Shown here piece after piece: positions 49,209-57,954 of a stretch of DNA of 64,000 bases. Each line of letters begins with the position of its first letter. The stretch's first letter is position 1. A program made the translations under genes and the position numbers. Below the pieces are notes generated by a model. That model had not been told where the DNA came from, searched no databases, and worked only from the letters and a program-made list of their open reading frames with translations. Source of the DNA: Bacillota bacterium (GTDB lineage Bacteria > Bacillota > Clostridia > Oscillospirales > Ruminococcaceae); assembly GCA_029572815.1 (NCBI GenBank), contig JAKPUQ010000004.1, forward strand, positions 83,361 through 147,360, read 5' to 3'.

Positions 49209-49241
49209 ATGCACCTGACCTTGTGTCAGGTGCATTTTTTA
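49209..49241 (+). terminator. Terminator after the leucine-rich protein gene
   Basis: ATGCACCTGAC and GTCAGGTGCAT with a short loop, then six T. Confidence 0.92.
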
Positions 49242-49292
49242 CAATTCAGGCAGTAATATTTTGTGCAACCCTACAAAGTTCTCACGGTACTA

Positions 49293-49323
49293 TTGACTCT
49301 GACGTTACGTCATGGTCTATACT
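49293..49323 (+). promoter_or_regulatory. MerR-type promoter with 19-nt spacer and operator
   Basis: TTGACT, 19-nt spacer, TATACT. The spacer holds the perfect palindrome TGACGT-T-ACGTCA (49300-49312). An over-long spacer with a central palindrome is the hallmark of promoters that MerR proteins untwist, so the following MerR gene is probably autoregulated. Confidence 0.88.
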
Positions 49324-49350
49324 TTACTTACACGAGAGGAGGTCATAAGT

Positions 49351-50076
49351 ATGATGACGGTAAAACAGGTCAGCGAGCTGACGGGAGTGAGTATACGCAC
49401 TCTCAGATATTATGACAATATCGGACTGCTGAGCCCTTCAGATCATACAGAGGGCGGCTACAGGCTCTATGACGATAGGGCGCTGGAGCGCTTGCAGCAG
49501 ATACTGCTTTTCCGCGAGCTGGGCTTTCCGCTGAAGGACATAATAGGCATTATGGAGAGCAGGAGCTTTGACCGCAGAAAGGCTCTGGATCAGCAGATAG
49601 AGCTGCTTGAGCTGAAAAAGCAGCATCTTCAGGAGCTTATCGACTTCGCTCGGGGAATAAAAATGTTAGGAGTGAGAGCAGTGGACTTTACTGCATTTGA
49701 CAGATCAAAGCTTGATGAATACGCCGAAAGGGCGAAGAAAGAGTGGGGAGAAACTTCACAGTATAAGGAGTTTGAGGAAAAGGACAGAAGCCGTACATCC
49801 GAGGAAAAGGATCAGCTGACAGAGCGCTTCATGACGCTGTTTGCGGAGTTCGGCGAGCTGAAAAGCGGAAGTCCCGACAGTCCCGAGGCACAGGCACAGG
49901 TGAGAAAGCTTCAGAGCTTTATCGCCGAAAATATGTACACCTGTACCGATGATATACTCCGCGGACTTGGAAAAATGTATGCAGCAGGCGGAGAATTTAC
50001 AGAGAACATTGACAAGGCAGGCGGTAAGGGCACAGCTGAATTTACAGCTGCTGCAATAGGAGTTTGCTTAGGCTAA
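49351..50076 (+). CDS. MerR-family regulator, TipAS-like
   Basis: 241 aa. The N-terminal winged helix (KQVSELTGVSIRTLRYYDNIGLLSPS) and coiled coil are followed by a ~120-aa C-terminal domain (EWGETSQYKEFEEKDRSRT ... MYTCTDDILRGLGKMYAAGGEFTENID) of the TipAS antibiotic-binding type. Such proteins activate efflux or stress genes on binding thiopeptides or other drugs. ATG 49351 follows AGGAGG. The expected target, apart from its own promoter, may be the methyltransferase gene that follows. Confidence 0.9.
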   Translation: MMTVKQVSELTGVSIRTLRYYDNIGLLSPSDHTEGGYRLYDDRALERLQQILLFRELGFPLKDIIGIMESRSFDRRKALDQQIELLELKKQHLQELIDFARGIKMLGVRAVDFTAFDRSKLDEYAERAKKEWGETSQYKEFEEKDRSRTSEEKDQLTERFMTLFAEFGELKSGSPDSPEAQAQVRKLQSFIAENMYTCTDDILRGLGKMYAAGGEFTENIDKAGGKGTAEFTAAAIGVCLG

Positions 50077-50110
50077 CAAATTCTTGTATCCAAAACTTCT
50101 GTGATATAAT

Positions 50111-50140
50111 AAAAGGGTGCTTTTGCACCTTTTTATTTTT
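50111..50140 (+). terminator. Terminator after the MerR gene
   Basis: AAAAGG-GTGC, TTTT loop, GCAC-CTTTT followed by T-rich sequence. Confidence 0.75.
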
Positions 50141-50157
50141 ATAAAGGAGAACTTGAT

Positions 50158-50943
50158 ATGGAACTTAAACTCGGAGACGTTCAGGAAACCGCACTTATCC
50201 CACTTGCCATAAAGGCAGACGAGAGCAAGCGCAGCGATCACAGGATATACGACGGAAAAGCTGTTGAGATAATCGACGAACTTGGCATAGATACAAAAAA
50301 TATGATAAATATATGTCCCACGAGGGAGTAGTTGCGAGGACTATTCTTTTCGACAATGAGGTAAAGAGACTTCTTGAGAAATACCCTGACGCCGTGTGCG
50401 TCAACATCGGCTGCGGCTTTGATGACCGCTTTTCAAGAGTGGACAACGGCAAAGTCAGGTGGTACAATGTGGACCTTCCCGACTCCATAGAGCTGAGGAA
50501 AAAGGTCTTTGAGGAGCGTGACCGTGAGTTCATGACAGCAGGCGACCTGACAGGCACCGACTGGACAGAGGGCATACCCAATGAGGGCGTGACCATCATC
50601 ATCGCCGAGGGACTCCTCATGTATTTCAGTGAGGAGCAGGTAAGCGGACTTCTTGACCATATCTGCGAATACTTCGGCAAAGGCTACATACTGGCGGAGA
50701 TAATGCACCCCTTCGCGGTAAAGAACAGCAGTCATCATGATACCGTAAAGAATACCAAGGCAGCATTCGGCTGGGGTATCGAGAGCGGAAAGGAAGCGGA
50801 GTCCCCTGTGCAGCGGCCTCAGTTTTGTGAAGGAGATAAACTTCTTTGAGGAAATAAAGAAGTACTCCTTTATAGGCAAAATAGGCAGCAAGCTTTTCAA
50901 TAAGGTCATGGACAGACTGGCGGTATACAGGTTTGAGAGATAA
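50158..50943 (+). CDS. Leucine-carboxyl-methyltransferase-like SAM methyltransferase (two compensating frameshifts)
   Basis: About 261 aa when repaired. The Ppm1/LCM family signature is clear: SHEGVVARTILFDNEVKRL, CVNIGCGFDDRFSRVDNG (SAM site), WYNVDLPD and IIIAEGLLMYFSEEQV. The family includes small-molecule and polyketide O-methyltransferases in bacteria. ATG 50158 follows AAAGGAGA. The frame breaks at six A (50295-50300, one base missing) and at CCCC (50803-50806, one base extra); the two cancel, so the stop at 50941 is in the original frame. Substrate unknown. Confidence 0.78.
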
Positions 50944-50948
50944 AAAAT

Positions 50949-50986
50949 CCCCGAAGCGGAAGTAAAGTCGCTTCGGGGTTCTTTTT
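50949..50986. terminator. Bidirectional terminator between methyltransferase genes
   Basis: CCCCGAAGCG 50949-50958 with CGCTTCGGGG 50969-50978, T and A runs on both sides. Confidence 0.9.
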
Positions 50987-51779
50987 ATGCTTTCTTTTTC
51001 AGTACAGCTATTGCAGCATAGTGCAGTATATCGAACTTCTCGGGAGCTATTTCCTCAAGAAGCTGCATATGCTCCTTCTCCCAGCGGACAGTCTCCTCCT
51101 CGGAGAGAGAAGCCTGAACACCGCGGCAGGCTTTCATTCTGCCGTTCCAGCTCTCGCGGGTGAAGGGGATATTCACATCGAAGCCTATCTGCTCCTCAAC
51201 AGTGAAGTGCTCCAGCACGGCATCATCAATGTGTACAGGCTGTCTTGTCCAGCCGCAGCCCGTCCATGTGGGATTGTATTTCAGCACCAGCTCTTCACTT
51301 TTGCCTGCGATAGGGTCATCAAAGGGCAGCCAAGCCATCTGCATGACGCAGAGCCTGCCGTCGGAGCCGAGCAGATCAGCCAGTATGGGTGCCACAGTCT
51401 TGTGGTCGAAGTACCAGAAGCACTGACAGGCAGTTATAACGTCAAAGGTGCCTGACGGGAAGGATATTTCCTCGGCAGGAGCTGCAAAGAAGTCGATATC
51501 CATGCCCTCTTTTGCGGCGAGGAGCTTAGCCTGCTCTATCTGATTTTCGGAGATATCGCAGCCTGTCCACTTAGCTCCGAAGCGGTACATATTTCGCGGT
51601 ATGACACCTGTACCCGCACCGAGGTCAAGCACACGCTGACCATTTACGCAGAGTCCGCGTTCGGTAAGGCAGCTGTAGAACTGCTGAGGGTAAATATCTC
51701 TGTATTTAGCGTAGTTTTCCGAAGTCTTTCCCCAGTCGAAGGCTTTTCCGCCGTCGATATCCTTGTTTGTGATGTTCAT
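50985..51779 (-). CDS. Class I SAM-dependent methyltransferase
   Basis: 264 aa. Motif I VLDLGAGTGVIPRNM and acidic CDISENQIEQA, then VITACQCFWYFDH, are those of methyltransf_11/25 enzymes acting on small molecules. ATG 51779 is taken because GGAGGG precedes it and the family N-terminus (FDWGKTSENYAKYRDIYP) begins just after. Complete. Substrate unknown. Confidence 0.86.
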   Translation of the reverse strand: MNITNKDIDGGKAFDWGKTSENYAKYRDIYPQQFYSCLTERGLCVNGQRVLDLGAGTGVIPRNMYRFGAKWTGCDISENQIEQAKLLAAKEGMDIDFFAAPAEEISFPSGTFDVITACQCFWYFDHKTVAPILADLLGSDGRLCVMQMAWLPFDDPIAGKSEELVLKYNPTWTGCGWTRQPVHIDDAVLEHFTVEEQIGFDVNIPFTRESWNGRMKACRGVQASLSEEETVRWEKEHMQLLEEIAPEKFDILHYAAIAVLKKKA

Positions 51780-51808
51780 GTTATCCCTCCTGATGTAAAA
51801 TATATTAT

Positions 51809-51837
51809 AGTATAGCATATAATCTTAGATAAAGCAA
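51809..51837 (-). promoter_or_regulatory. Sigma-A promoter of the class I methyltransferase gene
   Basis: Minus strand TTGCTT, 17-nt spacer, TATACT. Confidence 0.72.
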
Positions 51838-51920
51838 TATCAGTTGTTAGTTATAGTACAGGGAACGCCTCCCTCAGCGTTCCGATTCGCTTCCTGAGTA
51901 GGGATAATATCTGCTCATGC

Positions 51921-51949
51921 TTGAAAAAAATTGCTTTCAGTGCTATAAT
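51921..51949 (+). promoter_or_regulatory. Sigma-A promoter of the nitroreductase gene
   Basis: TTGAAA, 17-nt spacer, TATAAT. Confidence 0.85.
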
Positions 51950-51983
51950 TATACTGATAAAATCATTACAGGGAGGTATCATC

Positions 51984-52511
51984 ATGAACGATCTTACAAG
52001 TATCATCAAGGAAAGAAGAAGTATACGCAAATTCACACCTCAGCTGCCCGCCAAGTCTCTCGTAGACAAGGTCATCGAGGCAGGTATTTACGCAGCTTCG
52101 GGCAGAGGCAAGCAGGCACCCGTAGTCATAGCTGTCACCAACAAGGAGCTCCGTCAGCGCATAATGGAGGAAAACTGCGCTATCGGCGGCTGGGACAAGG
52201 ACTTTGATCCGTTCTACGGCGCTCCCGTTATCCTTCTGGTAATTGCTCCCGAGGAGATACCTACCGCTGTTTATGACGGAAGTCTCACTCTCGGCAACAT
52301 GATGCTGAAGGCTCACGAGCTGGGACTGGGAACCTGCTGGATACACCGCGCCAAGGAGGAAATGGAAGGCGCTATCGGAGATGAGATACTGGAAAAGGCA
52401 GGTCTCAGCGGAAAGTACATCGGTATAGGTCACCTCGCTCTGGGCTATCCCGACGGTGAAGCTGCTCCCATACCGCCAAGAAAGGATAACAGAGTCATCT
52501 ACATTGACTGA
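51984..52511 (+). CDS. Nitroreductase-family FMN protein
   Basis: 175 aa. The N-terminus SIIKERRSIRKFTPQ with the FMN-phosphate-binding Arg-Arg-Ser, the central GNMMLKAHELGLGTCWIHRA and the end LALGYPDG are typical of NAD(P)H-dependent nitroreductase-like oxidoreductases. It would reduce nitro, quinone or similar compounds in the cytoplasm. ATG 51984 follows GGGAGG. Flanked by its own promoter and terminator. Confidence 0.9.
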   Translation: MNDLTSIIKERRSIRKFTPQLPAKSLVDKVIEAGIYAASGRGKQAPVVIAVTNKELRQRIMEENCAIGGWDKDFDPFYGAPVILLVIAPEEIPTAVYDGSLTLGNMMLKAHELGLGTCWIHRAKEEMEGAIGDEILEKAGLSGKYIGIGHLALGYPDGEAAPIPPRKDNRVIYID

Positions 52512-52540
52512 CAGAATTGTAAGCAGTTAAATAACGTCAC

Positions 52541-52572
52541 AAGCCCTGAAGTGCAGACTTCGGGGCTTTTTA
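52541..52572 (+). terminator. Terminator after the nitroreductase gene
   Basis: AAGCCCTGAAGT and ACTTCGGGGCTT with a GCAG loop and five T. Confidence 0.9.
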
Positions 52573-52673
52573 TATGTATCGGATAGTGCACTTTGCAATG
52601 CTTTTTCAGCACATTATTGTACATATCGTTCACTATTATGTACAAAAAGAAAGAAAAAAGATACAATAAATCA

Positions 52674-52702
52674 TTGCTAAATCATGAATAAAATAGTATA
52701 AT
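52674..52702 (+). promoter_or_regulatory. Sigma-A promoter of the PL11 gene
   Basis: TTGCTA, 17-nt spacer, TATAAT. Confidence 0.8.
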
Positions 52703-52765
52703 ATAATAGACATGGAGCGTATTTGTTCCGAAACGATGAAAAAATAATACACAGGGGGAATTAAA

Positions 52766-55501
52766 ATGAACCTAAAATTCAAACGTATCGTGGCTGCCGC
52801 TGCCTCTCTGGCGATAGCTGCGACCTCTAACCTCAGCGCGGCTTCACTTCTGACAGCAGACGCTGCCTATGGAGTGGGCGGAAACGGCGCCGCCATCATG
52901 GAGTACCTGGACCGCGGTATCTACGCTATCAAGTCGGGCAACGGTATGTTCGTAAGCTGGCGCTTCAACGCAAACGACGACGATAATGCCGAGTTTCAGC
53001 TGTTCCGCGACGATCAGCTCATCTACACCAGCAAGGCAGGCGATCCCACCAACTACTGGGACGCAAGCGGAAATGCAAACTCAAATTACAGAGTTGACAC
53101 CCTTGTGAACGGCACTGTGGTAAGCTCTGACGGCTGCCATTTCAACTCCGGCTCCAATTACTTCGATATACCTCTTGATGTTCCCAAGGGCGGAACTATC
53201 AACGGAGAGGCTTACAGCTACTCTCCCAATGACTGCTGCGTGGGAGATGTTGATGGCGACGGTCAGTATGAGATATTCCTTAAATGGGACCCCTCAAACT
53301 CAAAGGATAACTCACAGACCCACAATCCCGATAAGGGCATACAGGGCTTCACAGGCAACGTTTATATCGACTGCTACACACTGACAGGCAAGAAGCTCTG
53401 GCGCATAGACATGGGTAAGAATATCCGCGCAGGTCAGCATTATACACAGATGGCTGTTGCGGACTTTGACTGCGACGGCAAGGCTGAGTTCATAACCAAG
53501 ACCTGCGACGGAACTGTTGACGGCGCAGGAAAGGTCATCGGCAATGCAAGCGCTAATTATGTGAACAGCGCCGGTACTGTCCTGACAGGTCCGGAGTATA
53601 TGACATTATTTGACGGTGCTACGGGAGCCGCTCTCGATACTATCGAATTCCCTGTGCTCAGAGGCGATGCTACGAGCAACACTGCCAAGAGCACATGGGG
53701 CGACAACTACGGTAACCGCTGCGAGCGATATAACTGCGCTATCGCTTATCTTGACGGAGTTCACCCCTCTGTTATCTACGGCAGAGGCTACTATACAAGG
53801 CTTACCCTTTCAGCTGTTGACGTCAAGGACAAAAAGCTGGTGAAGAAATGGGTATTCGATACGGGATTTGATACCAGCAATCCTGCTTACGGCTGCGGAA
53901 ACCACAACGTAATGGTTGCAGATTTCGACAACGACGGCAAGCAGGAGGTCTGCATGGGCGCCTGCGCTATCGACGATGACGGAAAGCTCCTCTGGTCCAC
54001 AAAGAAGATGCACGGCGACGCTATGCACGTCGGCGATCTTGACCCCAATCATGAGGGTCAGGAGGTATTCATCTGCCACGAGGACGGAAATTACGGTATC
54101 TCCTTCGTTGACGGCAGAAACGGTCAGATAATCTGGCATTATGACGGCGACAAGGACACAGGACGCTGCTGCGCCGACAATATCGTATCAGGCAACAGCG
54201 GTGCCGAGTTCTGGGGCTCAAGACCCGCTAATGCAGTGTTCGACGTTTCAGGCAAGCAGATAGGCAACAAATGGCCTTCTTCAAACTTCCTTATTTACTG
54301 GGACGGCGACCTTGAGCGTGAGCTGCTTGACGATGTTACTATTACAGACGGTGCAGCTATAAACAACTATCCCGCAATTTTTACAGCTTCAGGCTGTGCT
54401 TCCAACAACAGCACAAAGGCTGTTCCCTGTCTTACCGCAGACATATTCGGCGACTGGCGCGAGGAACTGGTCCTGAGAACTACGGATAATTCAAAGCTCC
54501 GCATATTCTGCACCAATACCGAGACAAAGTACCGTATAACCACTCTCATGCACGATATGCAGTACCGTATGCAGGCAGGCTGTGAGCAGAGCTCATACAA
54601 TCAGCCTCCTCACCCCAGCTTCTACCTCGGCACAGAGGCTCCTCTCCCTGCAAGACCTGATGTGAAGATGAACAATACTCCTCCCGAGCCCATAAATGGC
54701 AAGCTGGTCAACAACCTTCTTGTAAAGGACTATAACAACTCACTCGCATGGAAGCTCATGGAGTCCAACAGCATAAACGGTCCTATCTACGGCGACAGAG
54801 ACTTTACATACACAGAGCTTGCTTCCGAGCTCCAGGGCAGCGAATATATCATGACAGCCTGCAACTCCAAGAACACCGACGGTGACCTTGCTGAGTTCAC
54901 AGCTGCGGACAAGGCTGAGGTATATGTTCTCGTTGATACAAGAGAGGAAGAGGCAAATCTGGTTCCCTCATGGCTCTCGGGCTACACAAGGACAGAGCTC
55001 ACAGCAAAGTCCAGCAACGGCGTTGACTTCGTGGCTTACAAGAAGTCCTTCGAGGCAGGCGAAAAGGTCCTCCTGGGCACAAACGGCATGACAGGCAATG
55101 TTATCAACTACACTGTATTTGTCAAGGAGCCCGCTGTGGTCACAACAACGACAACAACAACTACTACCACCACCACAACAACAACTACTACGACGACCAC
55201 CACCACAACCACTGCTCCTCCCGAGACCACTACTACAACTACTGCTCCCGTACAGAACAGACTGTGGGGCGATACAAACTGCGACGGTAAGGTTGAACTG
55301 GCTGACGCCGTACTCATCATGCAGAGCCTGGCAAATCCCGACAAGTTCGGTTTACAGGGCTCTTACGAGAAGCACCTCACCGATGAAGGCAAGCTCAACG
55401 GCGATGTTGATACAACTACAGCAGGTCTTACCTCTAATGACGCGCTGAAGATACAGGAGTATCTCCTCCACAAGATAAGTACTCTTGATCCTAATGCATG
55501 A
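52766..55501 (+). CDS. PL11 rhamnogalacturonan lyase with dockerin
   Basis: 911 aa secreted lyase acting on the rhamnogalacturonan-I backbone by beta-elimination. Signal peptide (1-~33), then the eight-bladed PL11 propeller (~35-640) with repeated Ca-binding Asp loops (DVDGDGQYEIFLKWDPS, ADFDCDGKAEFITK, ADFDNDGKQEVCM) and the HNPDKG and GAGK segments typical of YesW-like enzymes. A ~130-aa beta-rich module follows (~650-790), then about 24 consecutive Thr, a second short Thr stretch and a dockerin (~840-905). Full length and undamaged. Works with PL1-PL9, GH43 and GH2 on pectin. Confidence 0.93.
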   Translation: MNLKFKRIVAAAASLAIAATSNLSAASLLTADAAYGVGGNGAAIMEYLDRGIYAIKSGNGMFVSWRFNANDDDNAEFQLFRDDQLIYTSKAGDPTNYWDASGNANSNYRVDTLVNGTVVSSDGCHFNSGSNYFDIPLDVPKGGTINGEAYSYSPNDCCVGDVDGDGQYEIFLKWDPSNSKDNSQTHNPDKGIQGFTGNVYIDCYTLTGKKLWRIDMGKNIRAGQHYTQMAVADFDCDGKAEFITKTCDGTVDGAGKVIGNASANYVNSAGTVLTGPEYMTLFDGATGAALDTIEFPVLRGDATSNTAKSTWGDNYGNRCERYNCAIAYLDGVHPSVIYGRGYYTRLTLSAVDVKDKKLVKKWVFDTGFDTSNPAYGCGNHNVMVADFDNDGKQEVCMGACAIDDDGKLLWSTKKMHGDAMHVGDLDPNHEGQEVFICHEDGNYGISFVDGRNGQIIWHYDGDKDTGRCCADNIVSGNSGAEFWGSRPANAVFDVSGKQIGNKWPSSNFLIYWDGDLERELLDDVTITDGAAINNYPAIFTASGCASNNSTKAVPCLTADIFGDWREELVLRTTDNSKLRIFCTNTETKYRITTLMHDMQYRMQAGCEQSSYNQPPHPSFYLGTEAPLPARPDVKMNNTPPEPINGKLVNNLLVKDYNNSLAWKLMESNSINGPIYGDRDFTYTELASELQGSEYIMTACNSKNTDGDLAEFTAADKAEVYVLVDTREEEANLVPSWLSGYTRTELTAKSSNGVDFVAYKKSFEAGEKVLLGTNGMTGNVINYTVFVKEPAVVTTTTTTTTTTTTTTTTTTTTTTTTAPPETTTTTTAPVQNRLWGDTNCDGKVELADAVLIMQSLANPDKFGLQGSYEKHLTDEGKLNGDVDTTTAGLTSNDALKIQEYLLHKISTLDPNA
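55139..55212 (+). repeat. ACN-codon run encoding ~24 threonines
   Basis: Continuous Thr codons of mixed third bases form the linker before the PL11 dockerin. Codon mixing limits simple slippage. Such linkers are usually flexible and often glycosylated. Confidence 0.9.
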
Positions 55502-55516
55502 TACCAATATGAATAT

Positions 55517-55546
55517 AAGCCCTGTGGAGTTCCCACGGGGCTTTTT
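55517..55546 (+). terminator. Terminator after the PL11 gene
   Basis: AAGCCC(T)GTGG and CCAC(G)GGGCTT around a short loop, with five T. Confidence 0.88.
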
Positions 55547-55605
55547 CATGCGCTTTTTCGCCAATTGCTGTTGGATCCCATTGAAAAATTTAGTTCACAG
55601 GTCAA

Positions 55606-55634
55606 TTGACCTCTCTCCCTTGCTGTGCTATAAT
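55606..55634 (+). promoter_or_regulatory. Sigma-A promoter of the DUF2798 gene
   Basis: TTGACC, 17-nt spacer, TATAAT; a ~150-nt leader follows. Confidence 0.85.
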
Positions 55635-55657
55635 AGTACAGGTAAATTTAATATCAG

Positions 55658-55768
55658 AAAAAGCGAAAACGACACATGTATTACCTGAGGGTATGTAAAT
55701 CTGATCACGGAACGAAATTCTGCGGTCATACCCTTTCGGCGGTATGTGTGTATTTTTTTGCGCTTTTT
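55658..55768 (+). promoter_or_regulatory. Candidate RNA switch in the DUF2798 leader
   Basis: The leader can fold as one long structure: AAAAAGCG 55658-55665 with CGCTTTTT 55761-55768, ACACAT 55672-55677 with ATGTGT 55744-55749, and GGGTATG 55689-55695 with CATACCC 55727-55733. A rival hairpin pairs CATACC 55727-55732 with GGTATG 55741-55746 and breaks two of these stems. The outer stem ends in a T run like a terminator, and the GGAG site of the gene lies 10 nt downstream. It fits no riboswitch consensus I know. Confidence 0.5.
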
Positions 55769-55789
55769 TGAGGAAAAGGAGAGTTTTTT

Positions 55790-56374
55790 ATGCCAAGAAA
55801 TCAGTTTCAGCGAATGATATTCGCACTTATCACCGTTGTGATAACTGTCCACGCCTATGTGTTCTACAGTCTCTATGTCATTAACGGCAACACTTTCATG
55901 CAGATTACAGGCAAGGACTCTGTTCTCAGCGCTATAAACGCAATGGGCGGAGTTTCTGTGCTGGGCAAAAGTATCCCTATCTGGGCAGTTGTCCTCATCG
56001 AGTTCTGCTTTGCATACACCCTTGAGGTGCTGGTGGGAAGCCCTCTTTCATTCAAGCTGGTGTGCCGTGTATTCAAGTTCGGCGACGTTCACCCCGTCAT
56101 TTTTGAAACTGCGATCATTACTGCCACTGTGGGTATCATGTGTCCCTCAATGAGCTTTATCGCTGCTATCCTCTACTATCCCTATGGCATGGCAGACTTC
56201 AATGTGTTCACACTTCTGGCTAACTGGCTGAAGCTTGTGTGCTTCAACCTGCCATTTGCGTTCTTCTCACAGCTGCTGTTCATACAGCCCTTTGTGAGAA
56301 CAGTTTTCAAGTTAATTTTCAGTAAGGACATCGCTGCAAGAGCTGCTGCCGAAAAAGGCACAGCTGAAGCATGA
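55790..56374 (+). CDS. DUF2798 membrane protein
   Basis: 194 aa with four membrane segments (about 10-30, 62-82, 105-130 and 140-165). RNQFQRMIFALITVVITVHAYVFY is the DUF2798 opening, and a second half of similar layout suggests an internal duplication. No catalytic residues or known function. It is the only gene of its transcript, behind a long structured leader and before a terminator. Confidence 0.75.
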   Translation: MPRNQFQRMIFALITVVITVHAYVFYSLYVINGNTFMQITGKDSVLSAINAMGGVSVLGKSIPIWAVVLIEFCFAYTLEVLVGSPLSFKLVCRVFKFGDVHPVIFETAIITATVGIMCPSMSFIAAILYYPYGMADFNVFTLLANWLKLVCFNLPFAFFSQLLFIQPFVRTVFKLIFSKDIAARAAAEKGTAEA

Positions 56375-56375
56375 T

Positions 56376-56405
56376 AAAAGCGGAGCATTCAGCTCCGCTT
56401 TTTTG
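56376..56405 (+). terminator. Terminator after the DUF2798 gene
   Basis: AAAAGCGGAGC, ATTCA loop, GCTCCGCTTTTTT. Confidence 0.93.
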
Positions 56406-56641
56406 CGTCTTAGATGTAACGCCGTCCCCTGTTTCGCGGCAGTGCTTTACATCAAAGCACTTTATCTCCGCGCCTCTTGCTATTATCGCACTTATATGCT
56501 ACAATGAATGCAGGGCATTCATTATAAATTATCAAAATGCTCTTGCAGATACGCAGATCAGAGATCTGCTCCCTGCAATCGGACGATTATAGCATAACGC
56601 TCTGCTTTTATGCTGTAATCAGCAGTAAAGGAGATGAGGAT

Positions 56642-57097
56642 ATGGAAATAAAACGAGCAGAAACAGCAGACCTGGAAACGGTAAAACGAATAGTGCACGA
56701 GACTATAAGAGCGGTCTATCCTCACTATTACCCCAATGGAGCGGTGGAGTTCTTTATTGCCCACCACTGTCCCGAAAACATCATGAAGGACATAAGCTCG
56801 GGCAGCGTGTACATACTTTACGATGACGGTATTCCTGTAGGAACGGTAACTGCTGCGGAAAACGAGCTGAACAGGCTTTTTGTGCTGCCAGAGTATCAGG
56901 GCAGGGGATACGGCGGAAATCTGCTTTCCTTTGCCGAGGAGCGCATTGCAGAGAGGTATGACAATATCGTTCTTTCCGCGTCGCTGCCTGCAAAGCCTAT
57001 CTACATGAAAAAGGGCTATATTTTCAAGGATTACAACAGTATTAAGTGCAACGGCGGAGACTATCTCTGCTATGACGAGATGGAAAAGAAGCTGTGA
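56642..57097 (+). CDS. GNAT acetyltransferase
   Basis: 151 aa. The acetyl-CoA motif is LFVLPEYQGRGYGGNLLSFAEERI, preceded by GIPVGTVTA and followed by PAKPIYMKKGYIFKDY. ATG 56642 follows AAAGGAGATGAGG; upstream in-frame codons lack family similarity. Small-molecule or protein substrate unknown. The stop is 6 nt from the convergent ZIP gene stop. Confidence 0.86.
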   Translation: MEIKRAETADLETVKRIVHETIRAVYPHYYPNGAVEFFIAHHCPENIMKDISSGSVYILYDDGIPVGTVTAAENELNRLFVLPEYQGRGYGGNLLSFAEERIAERYDNIVLSASLPAKPIYMKKGYIFKDYNSIKCNGGDYLCYDEMEKKL

Positions 57098-57103
57098 GCC
57101 GTA

Positions 57104-57886
57104 TCAGCCCAGAGCTACGTCCAGTATCATCATGGCGGTGAAGCCGCCTGCGAAGGAGATAGTACCCACGTTGGAGTGTTCTCCCTCGGACATTTCGGGG
57201 ATAAGCTCCTCCGCCACAACGTATATCATAGCACCTGCAGCGAAGCTGAGAAGATAGGGCATAGCGGGTATGACAAGACCTGCGGCGAGAATAGTCAGAA
57301 TAGCTCCCACTGGCTCGGCAGCTCCTGAGAGAACGCCCATGAGAAATGCCTTTGGCTTGCTCATTCCTCCTGCGCGGAGGGGCATGGATATGATAGCGCC
57401 CTCGGGAAAGTTCTGAATGGCTATTCCCAGTGCAAGGGCAAATGCCTCGGCTGCGGAAATATTTGTATTTCCGTAGAAAAGTCCCGCATAGACAACTCCC
57501 ACAGCCATACCCTCGGGAATATTATGGAGGGTCACAGCCAGGAGCAGCATGGTATTCTTTGAAAGCTTTGTTTTTATGCCCTCCGCCTTGTCGCTGTTCA
57601 TGTGAAGGTGGGGGATGAGCTTATCAAGGAGGAGCAGGAAGGCTATTCCCGCGAGAAAGCCTGCTGCGGCGGGAATGAATGCCAGCCGTCCCATTTTTTC
57701 TTCCGACTGCTCAATGGCAGGAATGAGAAGGCTCCAGACGCTTGCGGCAGTCATGACCCCTGCGGCAAAGCCTGTAAGTATGCGCTGTATGGTAATGCTG
57801 AAGTTGTTCTTCATTGCAAAGACGCAGGCAGCGCCCAGGGACGTGCCGAGAAACGGGATAGAAAGACCTTTTACAATTTCAAGCAT
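57104..57886 (-). CDS. ZIP-family metal transporter
   Basis: 260 aa with about eight membrane segments. The two metal-binding helices are intact: LHNIPEGMAVGV and QNFPEGAIISMP. A His-containing cytoplasmic loop (IPHLHMNSDKAEG) lies between helices three and four. The protein imports Zn or other divalent metals (ZupT/GufA branch). The promoter at 57926-57954 overlaps a 16-bp inverted repeat, pointing to metal-dependent repression. Confidence 0.93.
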   Translation of the reverse strand: MLEIVKGLSIPFLGTSLGAACVFAMKNNFSITIQRILTGFAAGVMTAASVWSLLIPAIEQSEEKMGRLAFIPAAAGFLAGIAFLLLLDKLIPHLHMNSDKAEGIKTKLSKNTMLLLAVTLHNIPEGMAVGVVYAGLFYGNTNISAAEAFALALGIAIQNFPEGAIISMPLRAGGMSKPKAFLMGVLSGAAEPVGAILTILAAGLVIPAMPYLLSFAAGAMIYVVAEELIPEMSEGEHSNVGTISFAGGFTAMMILDVALG

Positions 57887-57902
57887 AATAACTCCTTTCG
57901 AG

Positions 57903-57918
57903 GTTAGTAAAAACTAAC
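57903..57918. promoter_or_regulatory. 16-bp inverted repeat operator of the ZIP gene
   Basis: GTTAGT-AAAA-ACTAAC lies over the expected transcript start of the ZIP gene. The half-sites resemble those of DtxR/MntR-type metalloregulators; the regulator itself is not in the window. Confidence 0.6.
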
Positions 57919-57925
57919 TATATAT

Positions 57926-57954
57926 AGTATAGCATAATATTATAGAAATATCAA
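57926..57954 (-). promoter_or_regulatory. Sigma-A promoter of the ZIP gene
   Basis: Minus strand TTGATA, 17-nt spacer, TATACT. Confidence 0.82.
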
